DNA from: Tissierellia bacterium
GTDB taxonomy: Bacteria > Bacillota > Clostridia > Tissierellales > Sedimentibacteraceae
DNA: 64,000 nucleotides
NCBI GenBank assembly: GCA_028709465.1
Contig: JAQVWY010000004.1
Coordinates: 1 to 64,000 of the forward strand
Reading direction: 5' to 3'
Every line of letters starts with the position of its first letter. The stretch's first letter is position 1. Shown in pieces: positions 8,687-17,696 of this stretch. A program made the position numbers and the translations under genes. The notes beneath the pieces were generated by a model. The model did not search any database. It was not told where the DNA came from and was given only the letters and a program-made list of their open reading frames with translations.

Positions 8687-11600
8687 ATGAAAGAATTTAA
8701 AAGAATATTAGTCGCAAATCGCGGTGAAATTGCTATAAGAGTTTTTAGAGCATGTAGAGAGTTAGGTATAAGAAGTGTCGCTATATATTCAGAAGAAGAT
8801 AAAGGCACGTTATTTAGGACAAAGGCAGATGAATCATATCAAGTAGGTAAAAATAAAAAGCCTGTTGACGCTTATTTAGGAATTGATGAAATAATCAGCT
8901 TGGCAAAATCAAAAGGTGTTGATGCTATTCATCCTGGTTATGGATTTTTATCAGAAAATTCTGAATTTGCACGTAAATGTGAAGAAGAAGGGATAGTTTT
9001 TATTGGACCCGATCATATTATGATGGATAAGCTTGGTGATAAGATAAAATCAAAAATCGTTGCTCATTCAGTAGGAGTGCCAACTATTCCTGGAATTGAG
9101 GAAGCAGTTAAATCAGAAGAAGATGCTAAAAAATTTGCAGATTACTGTGGGTATCCAGTAATTTTAAAAGCTTCTGCTGGAGGCGGCGGAAGAGGAATGC
9201 GTATTGTATGGCGTGAAGAGGATTTAATTAGGGAATTTAATAGCGCACAAAGCGAAGCAAAAAAAGCATTTGGTATTGATGATATATTTATAGAAAAATA
9301 TTTAGAAAGACCAAAACACATTGAGGTTCAAATACTTGGAGATAATTATGGCAATATTGTTCATCTACATGAGAGAGATTGTTCTATACAGAGAAGACAT
9401 CAAAAAGTAATTGAATTCACTCCTGCTATTAGTATTACAGAAGAACAAAGAACTAACATTTGCAATGATGCATTAAAGATCGCAAGGGCGGTTAATTATA
9501 GGAGTGCTGGTACAGTGGAATTTCTTGTTGATAAAGATGGTAACCATTATTTTATAGAGATGAATCCTAGAATCCAGGTTGAACATACAGTAACTGAAAT
9601 GGCTACAGGAATTGATATTGTGCAATCACAAATTTTAATTGCACAAGGTTTAAGACTTGACTCACCAGCAATTAATATTAAATCACAAAATGATGTAGAG
9701 CATAGAGGTTATGCAATTCAGTGTAGAGTAACTACAGAAGATCCGGCAAATAATTTTGCTCCTGATACAGGGAAAATAGATGTGTATCGAACAGGCTCTG
9801 GTTTTGGTGTTAGACTAGACGGTGGTAATGGATTTACTGGCGCTGTAATAAGCCCATATTATGACAGCTTGCTTGTCAAGGTAACTGCTTGGTCTAGAAG
9901 CTTTGAAGATGCTATAAATAAGTCTGCAAGAGCGTTGAGAGAAGTTAAAATAATGGGTGTTAAAACAAATGTTGGCTTCTTATTAAATGTTTTAAATCAT
10001 GAAATATTTAGAAATGGTCAATGTGATACTGGTTTTATTGCAGACAATCCTACTCTTTTACATGTTAGAGGAGGAGGAGATAAAGAACTTAAAGTACTTA
10101 AATATATTGGAAACATTGTTGTTAATGAAACGAAAGGGGTAAAACCGCAATTTGATGTACCAAGAGTGCCTAAAATTGAAAATGAAAATAAAAAACCTGG
10201 ACTAAAACAATTATTAGATGAAAAGGGACCTAAGGAAGTATCTAATTGGGTATTAAATCAGAAAAAACTTCTGCTTACAGACACTACTATGAGGGATGCT
10301 CATCAATCACTTATGGCAACACGTGTGAGAACAGTTGATATGGAAAAAATTGCTCCGGTTATGGCTTCTTTAGGAAGTGACTTATTCTCAGTAGAAATGT
10401 GGGGTGGTGCCACATATGACGTTGCCTATAGATTCTTAAAAGAGGATCCATGGGAAAGGTTAAGCGTACTTAGGAAAAAAATGCCTAATCTATTATTCCA
10501 AATGTTATTCAGGGGAGCAAATGCAGTAGGATATAAGAATTATCCGGACAATGTAATTAGACAGTTTATTAAATCTGCATCCCAAAATGGTATAGATGTA
10601 TTCCGTATATTTGATTCTTTAAATTGGATGGAAGGTATGGAAATTGCAATAGATGAAGTATTAAATCAGGAAAAAATAGTTGAAGCTAGTATATGCTATA
10701 CTGGAGATATATTAGATGAAACAAGAGATAAATATAGTTTGAAATATTATGTAGATTTAGCAAAGAAACTTGAAAAAAGAGGAGCCCATATTCTTTGTAT
10801 AAAAGATATGTCAGCGCTTTTAAAGCCTATGGCTGCTGATAGACTTGTTAGAGCTTTAAAAAATGAAATTTCAATACCTATACACTTACACACACATGAT
10901 ACTAGTGGAAATGGTGTAGTTACAATTTTTACCGCTGCCAATGCAGGAGTAGATATTGTTGATACTGCATTTAATTCAATGGCAGGCTTAACTAGTCAGC
11001 CACCTCTAAATTCAGTTGTTGCTGCATTGAAAAATACTGATAGAGATACAATGCTTTCATCAGATGATATGCAACAAATTTCTGATTATTGGGAAGCAGT
11101 AAGACCCGTTTACAGTAAATTTGAATCAGGACTTAAAACTGGAACTGCGGAAATATATAAATATGAAATACCTGGCGGTCAATATTCAAATCTAAAACCA
11201 CAGGTGGAAAGCTTTGGACTAGGACATAAATTTGAAGAAGTGAAAGAAATGTTTAAAGAAGTTAATGAAATGCTTGGTGACATTGTTAAAGTAACTCCAT
11301 CATCAAAAGCAGTTGGAGATATGGCTATATTTATGGTACAAAATGGTTTGACAAAGGACAATATTTATGAAAAAGCGAAAGATATGGACTTCCCAGATTC
11401 AATAGTTTCATATTTTGAAGGAATGATGGGACAGCCAGAAGGTGGATTCCCTGAAGAATTACAAAAACTTGTATTAAAAGGTAGGGAACCTATAAAATGC
11501 AGACCAGGCGAATTATTGCCACCAGAAAACTTTGATGCAATTAAGAAAATGCTTAAAGAAAAATATGAATTAGAGGGAACCGATGAAGAAGCATTAAGTT

Positions 11601-12118
11601 ATGCGTTGTATCCAAAAGTTTATGAAGATTATCTTAATAGTTTAAAAGAAGAAGGTAATTTAATACTCATGGGCAGCGATATATTCTTCCATGGGCTAGA
11701 AGAAGGGGAGACTTGCGGGGTAAAAATAGCTGAAGGCAAAAAACTTATTATTAAGCTTGTTGAGATTAGAAAATCTAATGATGATGGCACAAGAGATTTA
11801 GCATTTGAGGTAAATGGAAACAGAAGAATAGTAACCATTAATGATAAGTCTGCTGTTAATCAGAAAAATGTAAAATCAGAAAAAGTAATGGCTGATACTG
11901 GAAATCAATATGAAATTGGGGCTAATATACCTGGAAATGTATATAAGATACTTGTTAAAGAAGGAGATAAGGTTGAGGCTGGTCAGCCTATAGCAATACT
12001 TGAAGCCATGAAAATGGAAACAAATGTATTATCCCCATTAGCAGGTTCCGTTTACAAAATACATGTGAGAGAAGGCCAAAGAGTAGAATCAGGAGAATTA
12101 ATCGCAGAATTAGAATAA
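8687..12118 (+). CDS. pyc: Pyruvate carboxylase
   Basis: Start taken at 8687 because AAGGAGG (8675-8681) ends 5 bases upstream; an upstream TTG in frame would place that site inside the gene. 1143 residues in the normal single-chain order: biotin carboxylase (ILVANRGEIAIRVFRA; ATP-grasp loop SAGGGGRGMR), carboxyltransferase (LTDTTMRDAHQSL; metal-site HLHTHDTSG), the PYC tetramerisation domain, and a C-terminal biotinyl domain with EAMKMET, the biotin being on K1109. It makes oxaloacetate from pyruvate, bicarbonate and ATP, an anaplerotic step that can also feed aspartate synthesis or reductive pathways in anaerobes. It is a single-gene unit with its own terminator. Confidence 0.97.
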   Translation: MKEFKRILVANRGEIAIRVFRACRELGIRSVAIYSEEDKGTLFRTKADESYQVGKNKKPVDAYLGIDEIISLAKSKGVDAIHPGYGFLSENSEFARKCEEEGIVFIGPDHIMMDKLGDKIKSKIVAHSVGVPTIPGIEEAVKSEEDAKKFADYCGYPVILKASAGGGGRGMRIVWREEDLIREFNSAQSEAKKAFGIDDIFIEKYLERPKHIEVQILGDNYGNIVHLHERDCSIQRRHQKVIEFTPAISITEEQRTNICNDALKIARAVNYRSAGTVEFLVDKDGNHYFIEMNPRIQVEHTVTEMATGIDIVQSQILIAQGLRLDSPAINIKSQNDVEHRGYAIQCRVTTEDPANNFAPDTGKIDVYRTGSGFGVRLDGGNGFTGAVISPYYDSLLVKVTAWSRSFEDAINKSARALREVKIMGVKTNVGFLLNVLNHEIFRNGQCDTGFIADNPTLLHVRGGGDKELKVLKYIGNIVVNETKGVKPQFDVPRVPKIENENKKPGLKQLLDEKGPKEVSNWVLNQKKLLLTDTTMRDAHQSLMATRVRTVDMEKIAPVMASLGSDLFSVEMWGGATYDVAYRFLKEDPWERLSVLRKKMPNLLFQMLFRGANAVGYKNYPDNVIRQFIKSASQNGIDVFRIFDSLNWMEGMEIAIDEVLNQEKIVEASICYTGDILDETRDKYSLKYYVDLAKKLEKRGAHILCIKDMSALLKPMAADRLVRALKNEISIPIHLHTHDTSGNGVVTIFTAANAGVDIVDTAFNSMAGLTSQPPLNSVVAALKNTDRDTMLSSDDMQQISDYWEAVRPVYSKFESGLKTGTAEIYKYEIPGGQYSNLKPQVESFGLGHKFEEVKEMFKEVNEMLGDIVKVTPSSKAVGDMAIFMVQNGLTKDNIYEKAKDMDFPDSIVSYFEGMMGQPEGGFPEELQKLVLKGREPIKCRPGELLPPENFDAIKKMLKEKYELEGTDEEALSYALYPKVYEDYLNSLKEEGNLILMGSDIFFHGLEEGETCGVKIAEGKKLIIKLVEIRKSNDDGTRDLAFEVNGNRRIVTINDKSAVNQKNVKSEKVMADTGNQYEIGANIPGNVYKILVKEGDKVEAGQPIAILEAMKMETNVLSPLAGSVYKIHVREGQRVESGELIAELE

Positions 12119-12127
12119 AGAATATTA

Positions 12128-12161
12128 AATGGGATGGTTTTTAATAATCATCCCATTTTTG
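12128..12161 (+). terminator. Terminator after pyc
   Basis: AAATGGGATG pairs with CATCCCATTT around a loop of about 12 nt, followed by TTT. Confidence 0.85.
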
Positions 12162-12221
12162 TAAATTGCCTTTATTACGTTTTTGTTTTATAATTTATAT
12201 AATAAATAAAAGAGGTGGAAT

Positions 12222-13061
12222 ATGAATAAAATTAAAACAGCACTTTTGCAAACCAAAGTATATGATAACAAATTAAAAAATATTGAGAAATCAATAAAGT
12301 TAATAAAAAAGGTTTCTAGAGAAGGTGCAGATATTGCAATTTTGCCTGAAATGTTTTGTTGCCCTTATGATAATGCCTTTTTTAAAGAGTATGGGGAAGA
12401 GGAAAATGGACCAGCATACAGAGCTTTAAGTGATGCTGCTAGGGATAATAATATATATGTTGTAGGTGGAACAATACCAGAATTAGATGGTGATAAAGTA
12501 TATAATACGTCTTATGTTTTTGACAGAGGTGGAAAGCAAATAGGTAAACACAGAAAAATGCATTTATTTGATATTGATATTGAGGGTGGCCAATACTTTA
12601 AAGAGTCTGATGTTTTATCCTCTGGAACTGAAGTAACAGTTTTTGATACAGAGTTTTGTAAAATTGGATTAGCCATTTGTTATGATATTAGATTTCCAGA
12701 ATTAAGCAGGCTTATGGTGCTAGAAGGAGCAGAAGTAATAATTGTTCCAGGTGCTTTTAATATGACCACTGGACCAGCTCATTGGGAAACATTATTTAAA
12801 GGAAGAGCTCTTGATAATCAAGTATTTACTATTGGGGTTGCTCCTGCAAGAGATTATGAATCATCATATCATTCTTACGGAAATTCAATTGTCGTATCTC
12901 CTTGGGGTGAAATAATTAATAAATTGAATGAAAGTGAAGGTTATATTATTCAAGAAATAGATTTAAATATAGTTTATAAAGTAAGAAAAGAGCTTCCCTT
13001 ATTAAAACATATGAGAAATGAAATTTATTCGCTGAATAAGAAAGGGGACACACCTTCATGA
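12222..13061 (+). CDS. Carbon-nitrogen hydrolase, omega-amidase (Nit2)-like
   Basis: A 279-residue nitrilase-superfamily enzyme with the full catalytic triad: E43 in ILPEMF, K112 in GKHRKMHLFD and C153 in AICYDIRFPE. The KMHLFDIDI and CYDIRFPELSR segments are those of omega-amidases, which hydrolyse alpha-ketoglutaramate or alpha-ketosuccinamate to the keto acid and ammonia. Related enzymes repair deaminated glutathione. AGAGGTGG precedes the start. The last five residues (GDTPS) and the stop codon are encoded by a family B intergenic repeat (13044-13097), so the natural C-terminus appears to have been replaced by an inserted repeat. Confidence 0.88.
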   Translation: MNKIKTALLQTKVYDNKLKNIEKSIKLIKKVSREGADIAILPEMFCCPYDNAFFKEYGEEENGPAYRALSDAARDNNIYVVGGTIPELDGDKVYNTSYVFDRGGKQIGKHRKMHLFDIDIEGGQYFKESDVLSSGTEVTVFDTEFCKIGLAICYDIRFPELSRLMVLEGAEVIIVPGAFNMTTGPAHWETLFKGRALDNQVFTIGVAPARDYESSYHSYGNSIVVSPWGEIINKLNESEGYIIQEIDLNIVYKVRKELPLLKHMRNEIYSLNKKGDTPS

Positions 13062-13097
13062 TGGTAAGTCTATGGGGTTAATCTTGAAGGAATGTCC
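13044..13097 (+). repeat. Family B repeat (GGGGAC...GTCC type) at the 3' end of the amidase gene
   Basis: GGGGACACACCTTCATG at one end and GAAGGAATGTCC at the other are near-inverted ends, as in the copies at 21931-22049. The first 18 bases are part of the upstream coding sequence and supply its stop codon. Confidence 0.65.
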
Positions 13098-13231
13098 ACA
13101 AATTGTAATAAATTATAACCTTAATAACAATATTAATTATTTATAAATATTGTATTATCAAAAGGCTATTGAGGACATATATATAATAATAAGAATTTAT
13201 ATATTTATATATAATTGATAAACCTGAATAT

Positions 13232-13307
13232 TGTCATCCTGAACGATAGTGAAGGATCTCTTATGTTGAGGTAATGAGATTCTTCAGGCTACGCCTTCAG
13301 AATGACA
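13232..13307 (+). repeat. Family A intergenic repeat, best full-length copy
   Basis: Begins TGTCATCCTGAACGATAGTG and ends CTACGCCTTCAGAATGACA. The outer TGTCATCCTGAA and TTCAGAATGACA are inverted, and GGATCTC/GAGATTC form an inner inverted pair, so the RNA or DNA could fold into one long hairpin. It is a non-coding element in the 13062-13384 gap, which also holds a family B copy. Confidence 0.8.
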
Positions 13308-13341
13308 GGAAATTTAGTTATTCATAGCAATAACAAGGTAT

Positions 13342-13359
13342 GGGGACGGGAATGTCCCC
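13342..13359 (+). repeat. Short family B palindrome upstream of UPF0178 gene
   Basis: GGGGAC, GGGAAT, GTCCCC: a 6-bp palindrome with a 6-base centre, a minimal copy of family B. It lies 26 bases upstream of the next start codon, so it would be in the 5' leader of that mRNA. Confidence 0.6.
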
Positions 13360-13384
13360 GAAAATTATTAGTGAGGGGATTATC

Positions 13385-13849
13385 ATGAGAATAATAATAG
13401 ATGGGGATGCATGCCCGCAAAAAGTGAGGGAAATATGTGAGCGTGCAGCACGTGAATTTAATATAGATTTAATTATAGTGGTTGATATTGAACATTATAT
13501 TACAAGTGATTATGAAATAATCGTTGTGGAAAAAGGAAGAGATTCTGTAGATTATAAAATTGTTGAAATATTTAAACAAGAAGATATATTAGTTACACAA
13601 GATTATGGATTATCTAGTTTAGTGTTAAACAAAGCTGCTGCTGTTATACATACAGCTGGTTTTTTTATTAATAATAATAATATTGATCAACTCCTTGAAT
13701 CTAGGTATCTCGGCCAGAAAATAAGAAAAGCAGGAGGCAAAACTAAAGGCCCTTCAAAGAGACGAAAAGAACAAGATATAAATTTTGAAAAGTGCCTTTA
13801 TAAAGTGCTTTATGAAAAGTTCGGGAAAAAAAGACCAATGGGGAAATAG
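13385..13849 (+). CDS. UPF0178 (YaiI/YqxD, DUF188) family protein
   Basis: Start taken at 13385 (MRIIIDGDACP), with GAGGGG 8 bases upstream; the longer frame from 13340 would translate the repeat ahead of it. The protein has 154 residues. The opening IIIDGDACPQKV and the later DILVTQDYGLSSLVLNK segment, with its aspartates, mark the PIN-like fold of DUF188/YaiI proteins. Conserved acidic residues could bind metal as in PIN nucleases, but no activity has been firmly shown for the family. The tail KAGGKTKGPSKRR is basic and fits nucleic-acid contact. Confidence 0.88.
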   Translation: MRIIIDGDACPQKVREICERAAREFNIDLIIVVDIEHYITSDYEIIVVEKGRDSVDYKIVEIFKQEDILVTQDYGLSSLVLNKAAAVIHTAGFFINNNNIDQLLESRYLGQKIRKAGGKTKGPSKRRKEQDINFEKCLYKVLYEKFGKKRPMGK

Positions 13850-13850
13850 A

Positions 13851-13876
13851 GCCGTATTCCTTTGGCTCCATTTTTT
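13851..13876 (+). terminator. Terminator between convergent genes
   Basis: GAGCC pairs with GGCTC and is followed by TTTTTT. It could also slow transcripts from the opposite strand. Confidence 0.65.
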
Positions 13877-13879
13877 ACT

Positions 13880-14977
13880 TTAATTCAATACACTATCTAT
13901 TACATCTTGAACTATGTGTTCAGATGATGATTTATTGTACATTTTTTTCATATTATTGCGCATTGCATTTATTATTGTAGGGTTTTGAATTAAATCTATT
14001 GTGCGATTTACTAATTCATTTGTGTTATTAGCAATAAATGCTGCACCTTTTTTTTCAAAATATAAAGCATTTTCTTTTTCCTGTCCTGGAACTGGTTTAA
14101 ATATTATTAAAGGAAGTTGAACAGCCAATGATTCACTTAATGTAATACCACCTGATTTAGTTATCATACATGTTGCTATTTTATATAGTTCATGTATATC
14201 TTTTGTAAATCCAAATACCTTTAAATTATTATATTTCAGTGATTCTAATTCATTTTTTAACGAATTGTTATTACCACAAACTGCTGCGACTTGAATGTTT
14301 TTATTACTACATAACCCTTTGCATATAGTTTTTATATCTTTTAAAACACCAAAGGCACCAGCATTAATTAAAACTATTTTTTTTGACTGGCGGAAATGAT
14401 ATTTTTTATAAATGCTGGATAGATTTTCAAGTTCCTCAAAAGCTTCTCTCACCGGTATTCCAGAAACTACAGTTTTCTCTATTGGAATATTCATTTTTTT
14501 TAACTCTTCTTGCAGCTCATTAGTTGCAATATAAAACTTATCTATTTCTTCACTTAACCATAATTTATGTATATAAAAGTCAGTTACAATGTTAAATACA
14601 GGAATATTATCTCCCTTTTTATTTTTAATTTTTAAAGATGCCAGTATTGGAAAGGTATTAATAATTATATCTGGTTTAAACTCTTGTGATATTTGCTGTA
14701 ACTTTTTATAGCCAAAATTTCTATATAACTCCATTATTTTCTTGTCAACAAGCTTCTCGCTGCCATAATATAGCAATGAGTATGCTTCTCCAAATTCATA
14801 GCTCTTGATATACGCCTTTTTAATAGTTTCTGTAATAAATGGATGAGATTCAGTAAACAAATCTACTACCGTAACATTTTTATATCCTTTATTAGTAAAT
14901 GCATTTTTTAGAGCGTTAGCAACCATTACATGACCATTTCCAAAAGGTGCAGTTGTAATTAAAACATTAATATTCAT
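13880..14977 (-). CDS. MGDG synthase-family glycosyltransferase (UgtP-like)
   Basis: Start taken at 14977 because GGAGGA lies just upstream on the minus strand; 365 residues. It is a GT28-fold transferase with the N-terminal MGDG_synth domain (VLITTAPFGNGHVMVANAL) and a C-terminal donor-binding half (MITKSGGITLSESLAVQLP, FKPVPGQEKENA). Relatives such as UgtP/YpfP add glucose to diacylglycerol, making the lipid anchor for lipoteichoic acid, or galactose in MGDG synthases. The sugar and degree of processivity cannot be read from the sequence. It is expected at the inner face of the membrane. It is a single gene, divergent from the GDT1 exporter. Confidence 0.88.
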   Translation of the reverse strand: MNINVLITTAPFGNGHVMVANALKNAFTNKGYKNVTVVDLFTESHPFITETIKKAYIKSYEFGEAYSLLYYGSEKLVDKKIMELYRNFGYKKLQQISQEFKPDIIINTFPILASLKIKNKKGDNIPVFNIVTDFYIHKLWLSEEIDKFYIATNELQEELKKMNIPIEKTVVSGIPVREAFEELENLSSIYKKYHFRQSKKIVLINAGAFGVLKDIKTICKGLCSNKNIQVAAVCGNNNSLKNELESLKYNNLKVFGFTKDIHELYKIATCMITKSGGITLSESLAVQLPLIIFKPVPGQEKENALYFEKKGAAFIANNTNELVNRTIDLIQNPTIINAMRNNMKKMYNKSSSEHIVQDVIDSVLN

Positions 14978-15283
14978 AATTTCCTCCGATATAATAAACA
15001 TCCTTGCAATTATGTGAATTAACTATTTTTATAAAATATTGTTAAAATATTATAATATATAAATAAAATATTATCAATAATATATTAATAAAGAATATAT
15101 TAATTTAATATTTTTAAAGAAATGGACATTTACGAAATATTATGATTTATTGAAATAAATTTATTAGGGTAATATAATCATAAAAAGGTATATTATTTAT
15201 GTAGTCATAAAGCTTAAAAGGAAGTAATAAAATAAATAAATAGGAACTAATTATAATAATATTTAGTTTTTTAGGGAGGCAAC
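14978..15283. other. AT-rich divergent promoter region
   Basis: About 300 bases almost without G or C between two divergent genes. No yybP-ykoY manganese riboswitch, RNA gene or repeat was found, although the downstream GDT1 family is often controlled by that riboswitch. Promoters for both genes must lie here. Confidence 0.4.
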
Positions 15284-15940
15284 ATGATACATGAATTTAT
15301 TGAAACATTATTGTTTATTTTTATTGCGGAAATTGGGGATAAAACTCAAATTTTACTTATTACATGTGCAGCAAGATTTTCGATTAAACAAGTGTTGATT
15401 GGCATAGTTATAGGTGTATTTTTAAACCATGGGCTTGCAATATTAATAGGAATATATATATCAAATATAATTAATACAGATTTATTGCAGATTGTTGCAG
15501 GAGTAATATTTATTATATTTGGATTGCTTTCTTTTATTGATAATGATAGAGAAGAAAACAATAAACATTTATTTAAATGTGGTCCTGTTTTTACAGTAGC
15601 TGGAACATTTTTTTTAGGAGAATTAGGAGATAAAACACAATTGACTGCTATGACTATTGCCATGGAATCAAAATACCCTTTAGCAATATTAGCGGGCTCA
15701 ATAGCAGGAATGGTAATAGTTGGATTGATAGGCATTACTATTGGAACTACATTGACTAAAAAAGTATCTTCTTATATAATCAAAATAGTATCAGGAATAG
15801 CTTTTATATTATTTGGTATTGTAAAAATATATAACACAAATATTTTTGTTTTAAATTATTTTGATCAGGGTATATGTATATTGATGATATTTTTTATATC
15901 ATTGTATTTAGTAGGAAAACTAGTTATGAATAGGGAATAA
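15284..15940 (+). CDS. TMEM165/GDT1 (UPF0016) family cation exporter
   Basis: 218 residues, six membrane segments in two homologous halves of three. Each half carries the family's acidic signature: IAEIGDKTQ near residue 15 and LGELGDKTQ near residue 112. Family members export Mn2+ or Ca2+ (MneA, MntX, Gdt1), with the two EGDKT motifs forming the ion path. Export of manganese from the cytoplasm is the likeliest role here, by family knowledge. GGGAGG precedes the start. The Nudix gene follows 2 bases after the stop, so the two are probably cotranscribed. Confidence 0.9.
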   Translation: MIHEFIETLLFIFIAEIGDKTQILLITCAARFSIKQVLIGIVIGVFLNHGLAILIGIYISNIINTDLLQIVAGVIFIIFGLLSFIDNDREENNKHLFKCGPVFTVAGTFFLGELGDKTQLTAMTIAMESKYPLAILAGSIAGMVIVGLIGITIGTTLTKKVSSYIIKIVSGIAFILFGIVKIYNTNIFVLNYFDQGICILMIFFISLYLVGKLVMNRE

Positions 15941-15942
15941 GC

Positions 15943-16560
15943 ATGGATATTAATCAAATTTCAAAGTTATTAGATGGAAATAAGGCTAAACCAATAGATG
16001 AGTATTTTAAATATGCAGTATTGGTTCCTTTAATTAAAATTGAAGATGAATTGCATTTTATTTATGAAGTAAGATCAATGAATATTAAAAGGCAGCCAGG
16101 AGAAATTTCTTTTCCAGGGGGTAGGATTGAAGAAGGTGAAACACCTCTTGAGGCTGCTATAAGAGAAACATATGAGGAAATTGGGGTGGGAAAAGATAAT
16201 ATAGATATTATTACTGAGTTAGATTATGCTACAAGTAAGAATGGTTCTTTCATTTACTCATTTCTTGGACATGTTAGTAATACTGATATTTCTAAAATTA
16301 AATATAATAAAGATGAGGTGTCTGAATTATTTTATGTGCCCTTATCGTTTTTTTTAGAAAATGAACCACAAAAATCTTATGTAAGCTATTATGCACAAAC
16401 AGATGAGGATTTTCCTGTCCATATGATAAATAATGGAGAGGGATACGATTGGGGAAGTATTAGAAATTCTGTATACTTTTATAATTATAAAAATTATATA
16501 ATCTGGGGATTGACAGCAAAAATAACTTATAATTTAATAAAAAAAATAAAGAAAATTTAA
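15943..16560 (+). CDS. Nudix hydrolase, CoA pyrophosphatase type
   Basis: 205 residues. The Nudix box is complete: GGRIEEGETPLEAAIRETYE followed by EIGV. Just before it, EVRSMNIKRQPGEISFPGG matches the UPF0035 signature that marks coenzyme A pyrophosphatases, enzymes that split CoA or oxidised CoA to 3',5'-ADP and phosphopantetheine in a Mg2+/Mn2+-dependent way. It begins 2 bases after the GDT1-type exporter. A functional link through manganese is possible but unproven. The remaining gap to the next gene holds the sigma-54 promoter. Confidence 0.88.
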   Translation: MDINQISKLLDGNKAKPIDEYFKYAVLVPLIKIEDELHFIYEVRSMNIKRQPGEISFPGGRIEEGETPLEAAIRETYEEIGVGKDNIDIITELDYATSKNGSFIYSFLGHVSNTDISKIKYNKDEVSELFYVPLSFFLENEPQKSYVSYYAQTDEDFPVHMINNGEGYDWGSIRNSVYFYNYKNYIIWGLTAKITYNLIKKIKKI

Positions 16561-16726
16561 AGCCTAATAATTGAATTTACAGTTGAATTTTTAGTAAATT
16601 TAGAATTTGTTATAATTTTATCGATTAATTATTCAAGTGTAAAAAAAACCGTCAGTATTATGTATTAAAAGTTATACAAATTTTTTATAAATATTTATAA
16701 AAAACGCAATTTCAACATTTGATAAA

Positions 16727-16743
16727 TTGGCACACAATTTGCT
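16727..16743 (+). promoter_or_regulatory. Sigma-54 (RpoN) promoter of the hypD operon
   Basis: TTGGCACACAATTTGCT has the invariant GG (16729-16730) and GC (16741-16742) separated by exactly 10 bases and matches the TTGGCAC-N4-TTGCT consensus at nearly every position. Transcription would start near 16754, about 38 bases before the activase gene. Such promoters need an AAA+ activator; none is encoded in the window. Confidence 0.75.
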
Positions 16744-16791
16744 ATGTATATAAGTAAGAAAATATAATAAAAAGGTTGTGGAGAAACAATA

Positions 16792-17694
16792 ATGAAAAAA
16801 GCTATGATTTTTAACATTCAGAAGTTCTCTGTACACGATGGACCTGGTATCAGAACAACAGTTTTTTTTAAAGGATGTCCTTTAAGATGTCTTTGGTGCC
16901 ATAATCCTGAGAGTCAAAATCTAAAGCAAGAAATGCTTTATGATAGAGAAAAATGTGTTATGTGTGGAACATGCGAAAAGATCTGTCCTCAAAAGGCTAT
17001 TACAAATGTAAATAACTCAATGGTAACGGATATGAGTAAATGTGACTTTTGTGGTGATTGCGTAACATATTGTTTATATGAAGCAAGACAAATTGCAGGT
17101 AAAGAATATACTGTTGAAGAAATAGTAAAAGAAGTGGTAAAAGATAAGTTATTTTATAAACACTCTAAAGGTGGAGTTACACTTTCAGGCGGAGAGCCAC
17201 TTTTACAAATTGATTTTGTGGAAGAACTTTTAAAAAGATTAAAAGAAGAAAATATTCAAACAGCTATCGATACATGTGGAGCAGTTAGTTTTGAAAGTTT
17301 GGAAAGAGCAGCAAAATATGCTGATATATTCCTATATGATTTAAAGTTAATGGATGATGAAAAGCATAAGGAATATATAGGAGCTTCAAATAAAAATATT
17401 ATAGAAAATTTAAAGAAGTTAGCAAAAATTCATAATAATATCTATATAAGAATGCCAATAATTGAGGGCGTAAATGCCGAAGTCAGCCATATTGAAAAAG
17501 TGATAGAGCTGATTGAAGGGTTAAATATAAAGAAAGTATATTTATTACCATATCATGATATTGCAAAACATAAATATATGAAGCTAGGCAGAGATTATGA
17601 AGAAGCGAAAATGCAAGTACCTTCTGATGAAAAAATGAATAGTTTCAAAGATATGTTTGCAAAAAAAGGATATGAAGTTAAAATAGGAGGATAA
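16792..17694 (+). CDS. Glycyl radical enzyme activase (radical SAM)
   Basis: 300 residues. Radical SAM cluster cysteines are C29, C33 and C36 (GCPLRCLWCHNP). Two ferredoxin-type [4Fe-4S] motifs follow (C55-C58-C61-C65 and C84-C87-C90-C94), as in activases of dehydratase-type glycyl radical enzymes but not of pyruvate formate-lyase activase. The SAM-binding GGE motif is in TLSGGEPLL. It uses SAM to abstract a hydrogen from the glycine of its partner enzyme. The partner gene starts 2 bases after the stop, so this is the dedicated activase of the hydroxyproline dehydratase (HypD-activating enzyme). Confidence 0.95.
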   Translation: MKKAMIFNIQKFSVHDGPGIRTTVFFKGCPLRCLWCHNPESQNLKQEMLYDREKCVMCGTCEKICPQKAITNVNNSMVTDMSKCDFCGDCVTYCLYEARQIAGKEYTVEEIVKEVVKDKLFYKHSKGGVTLSGGEPLLQIDFVEELLKRLKEENIQTAIDTCGAVSFESLERAAKYADIFLYDLKLMDDEKHKEYIGASNKNIIENLKKLAKIHNNIYIRMPIIEGVNAEVSHIEKVIELIEGLNIKKVYLLPYHDIAKHKYMKLGRDYEEAKMQVPSDEKMNSFKDMFAKKGYEVKIGG

Positions 17695-17696
17695 TT

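Noticed and set aside
14978-15283. yybP-ykoY manganese riboswitch before the GDT1-type gene
   Set aside because: No GGGGAGTAG-type core; the region is almost pure A and T.
15346-15735. 129-codon minus-strand frame inside the GDT1-type gene, and similar long antisense frames at 22470, 25170, 36471, 41595 and 43875
   Set aside because: They mirror well-supported genes, have no ribosome sites and give no recognisable protein.
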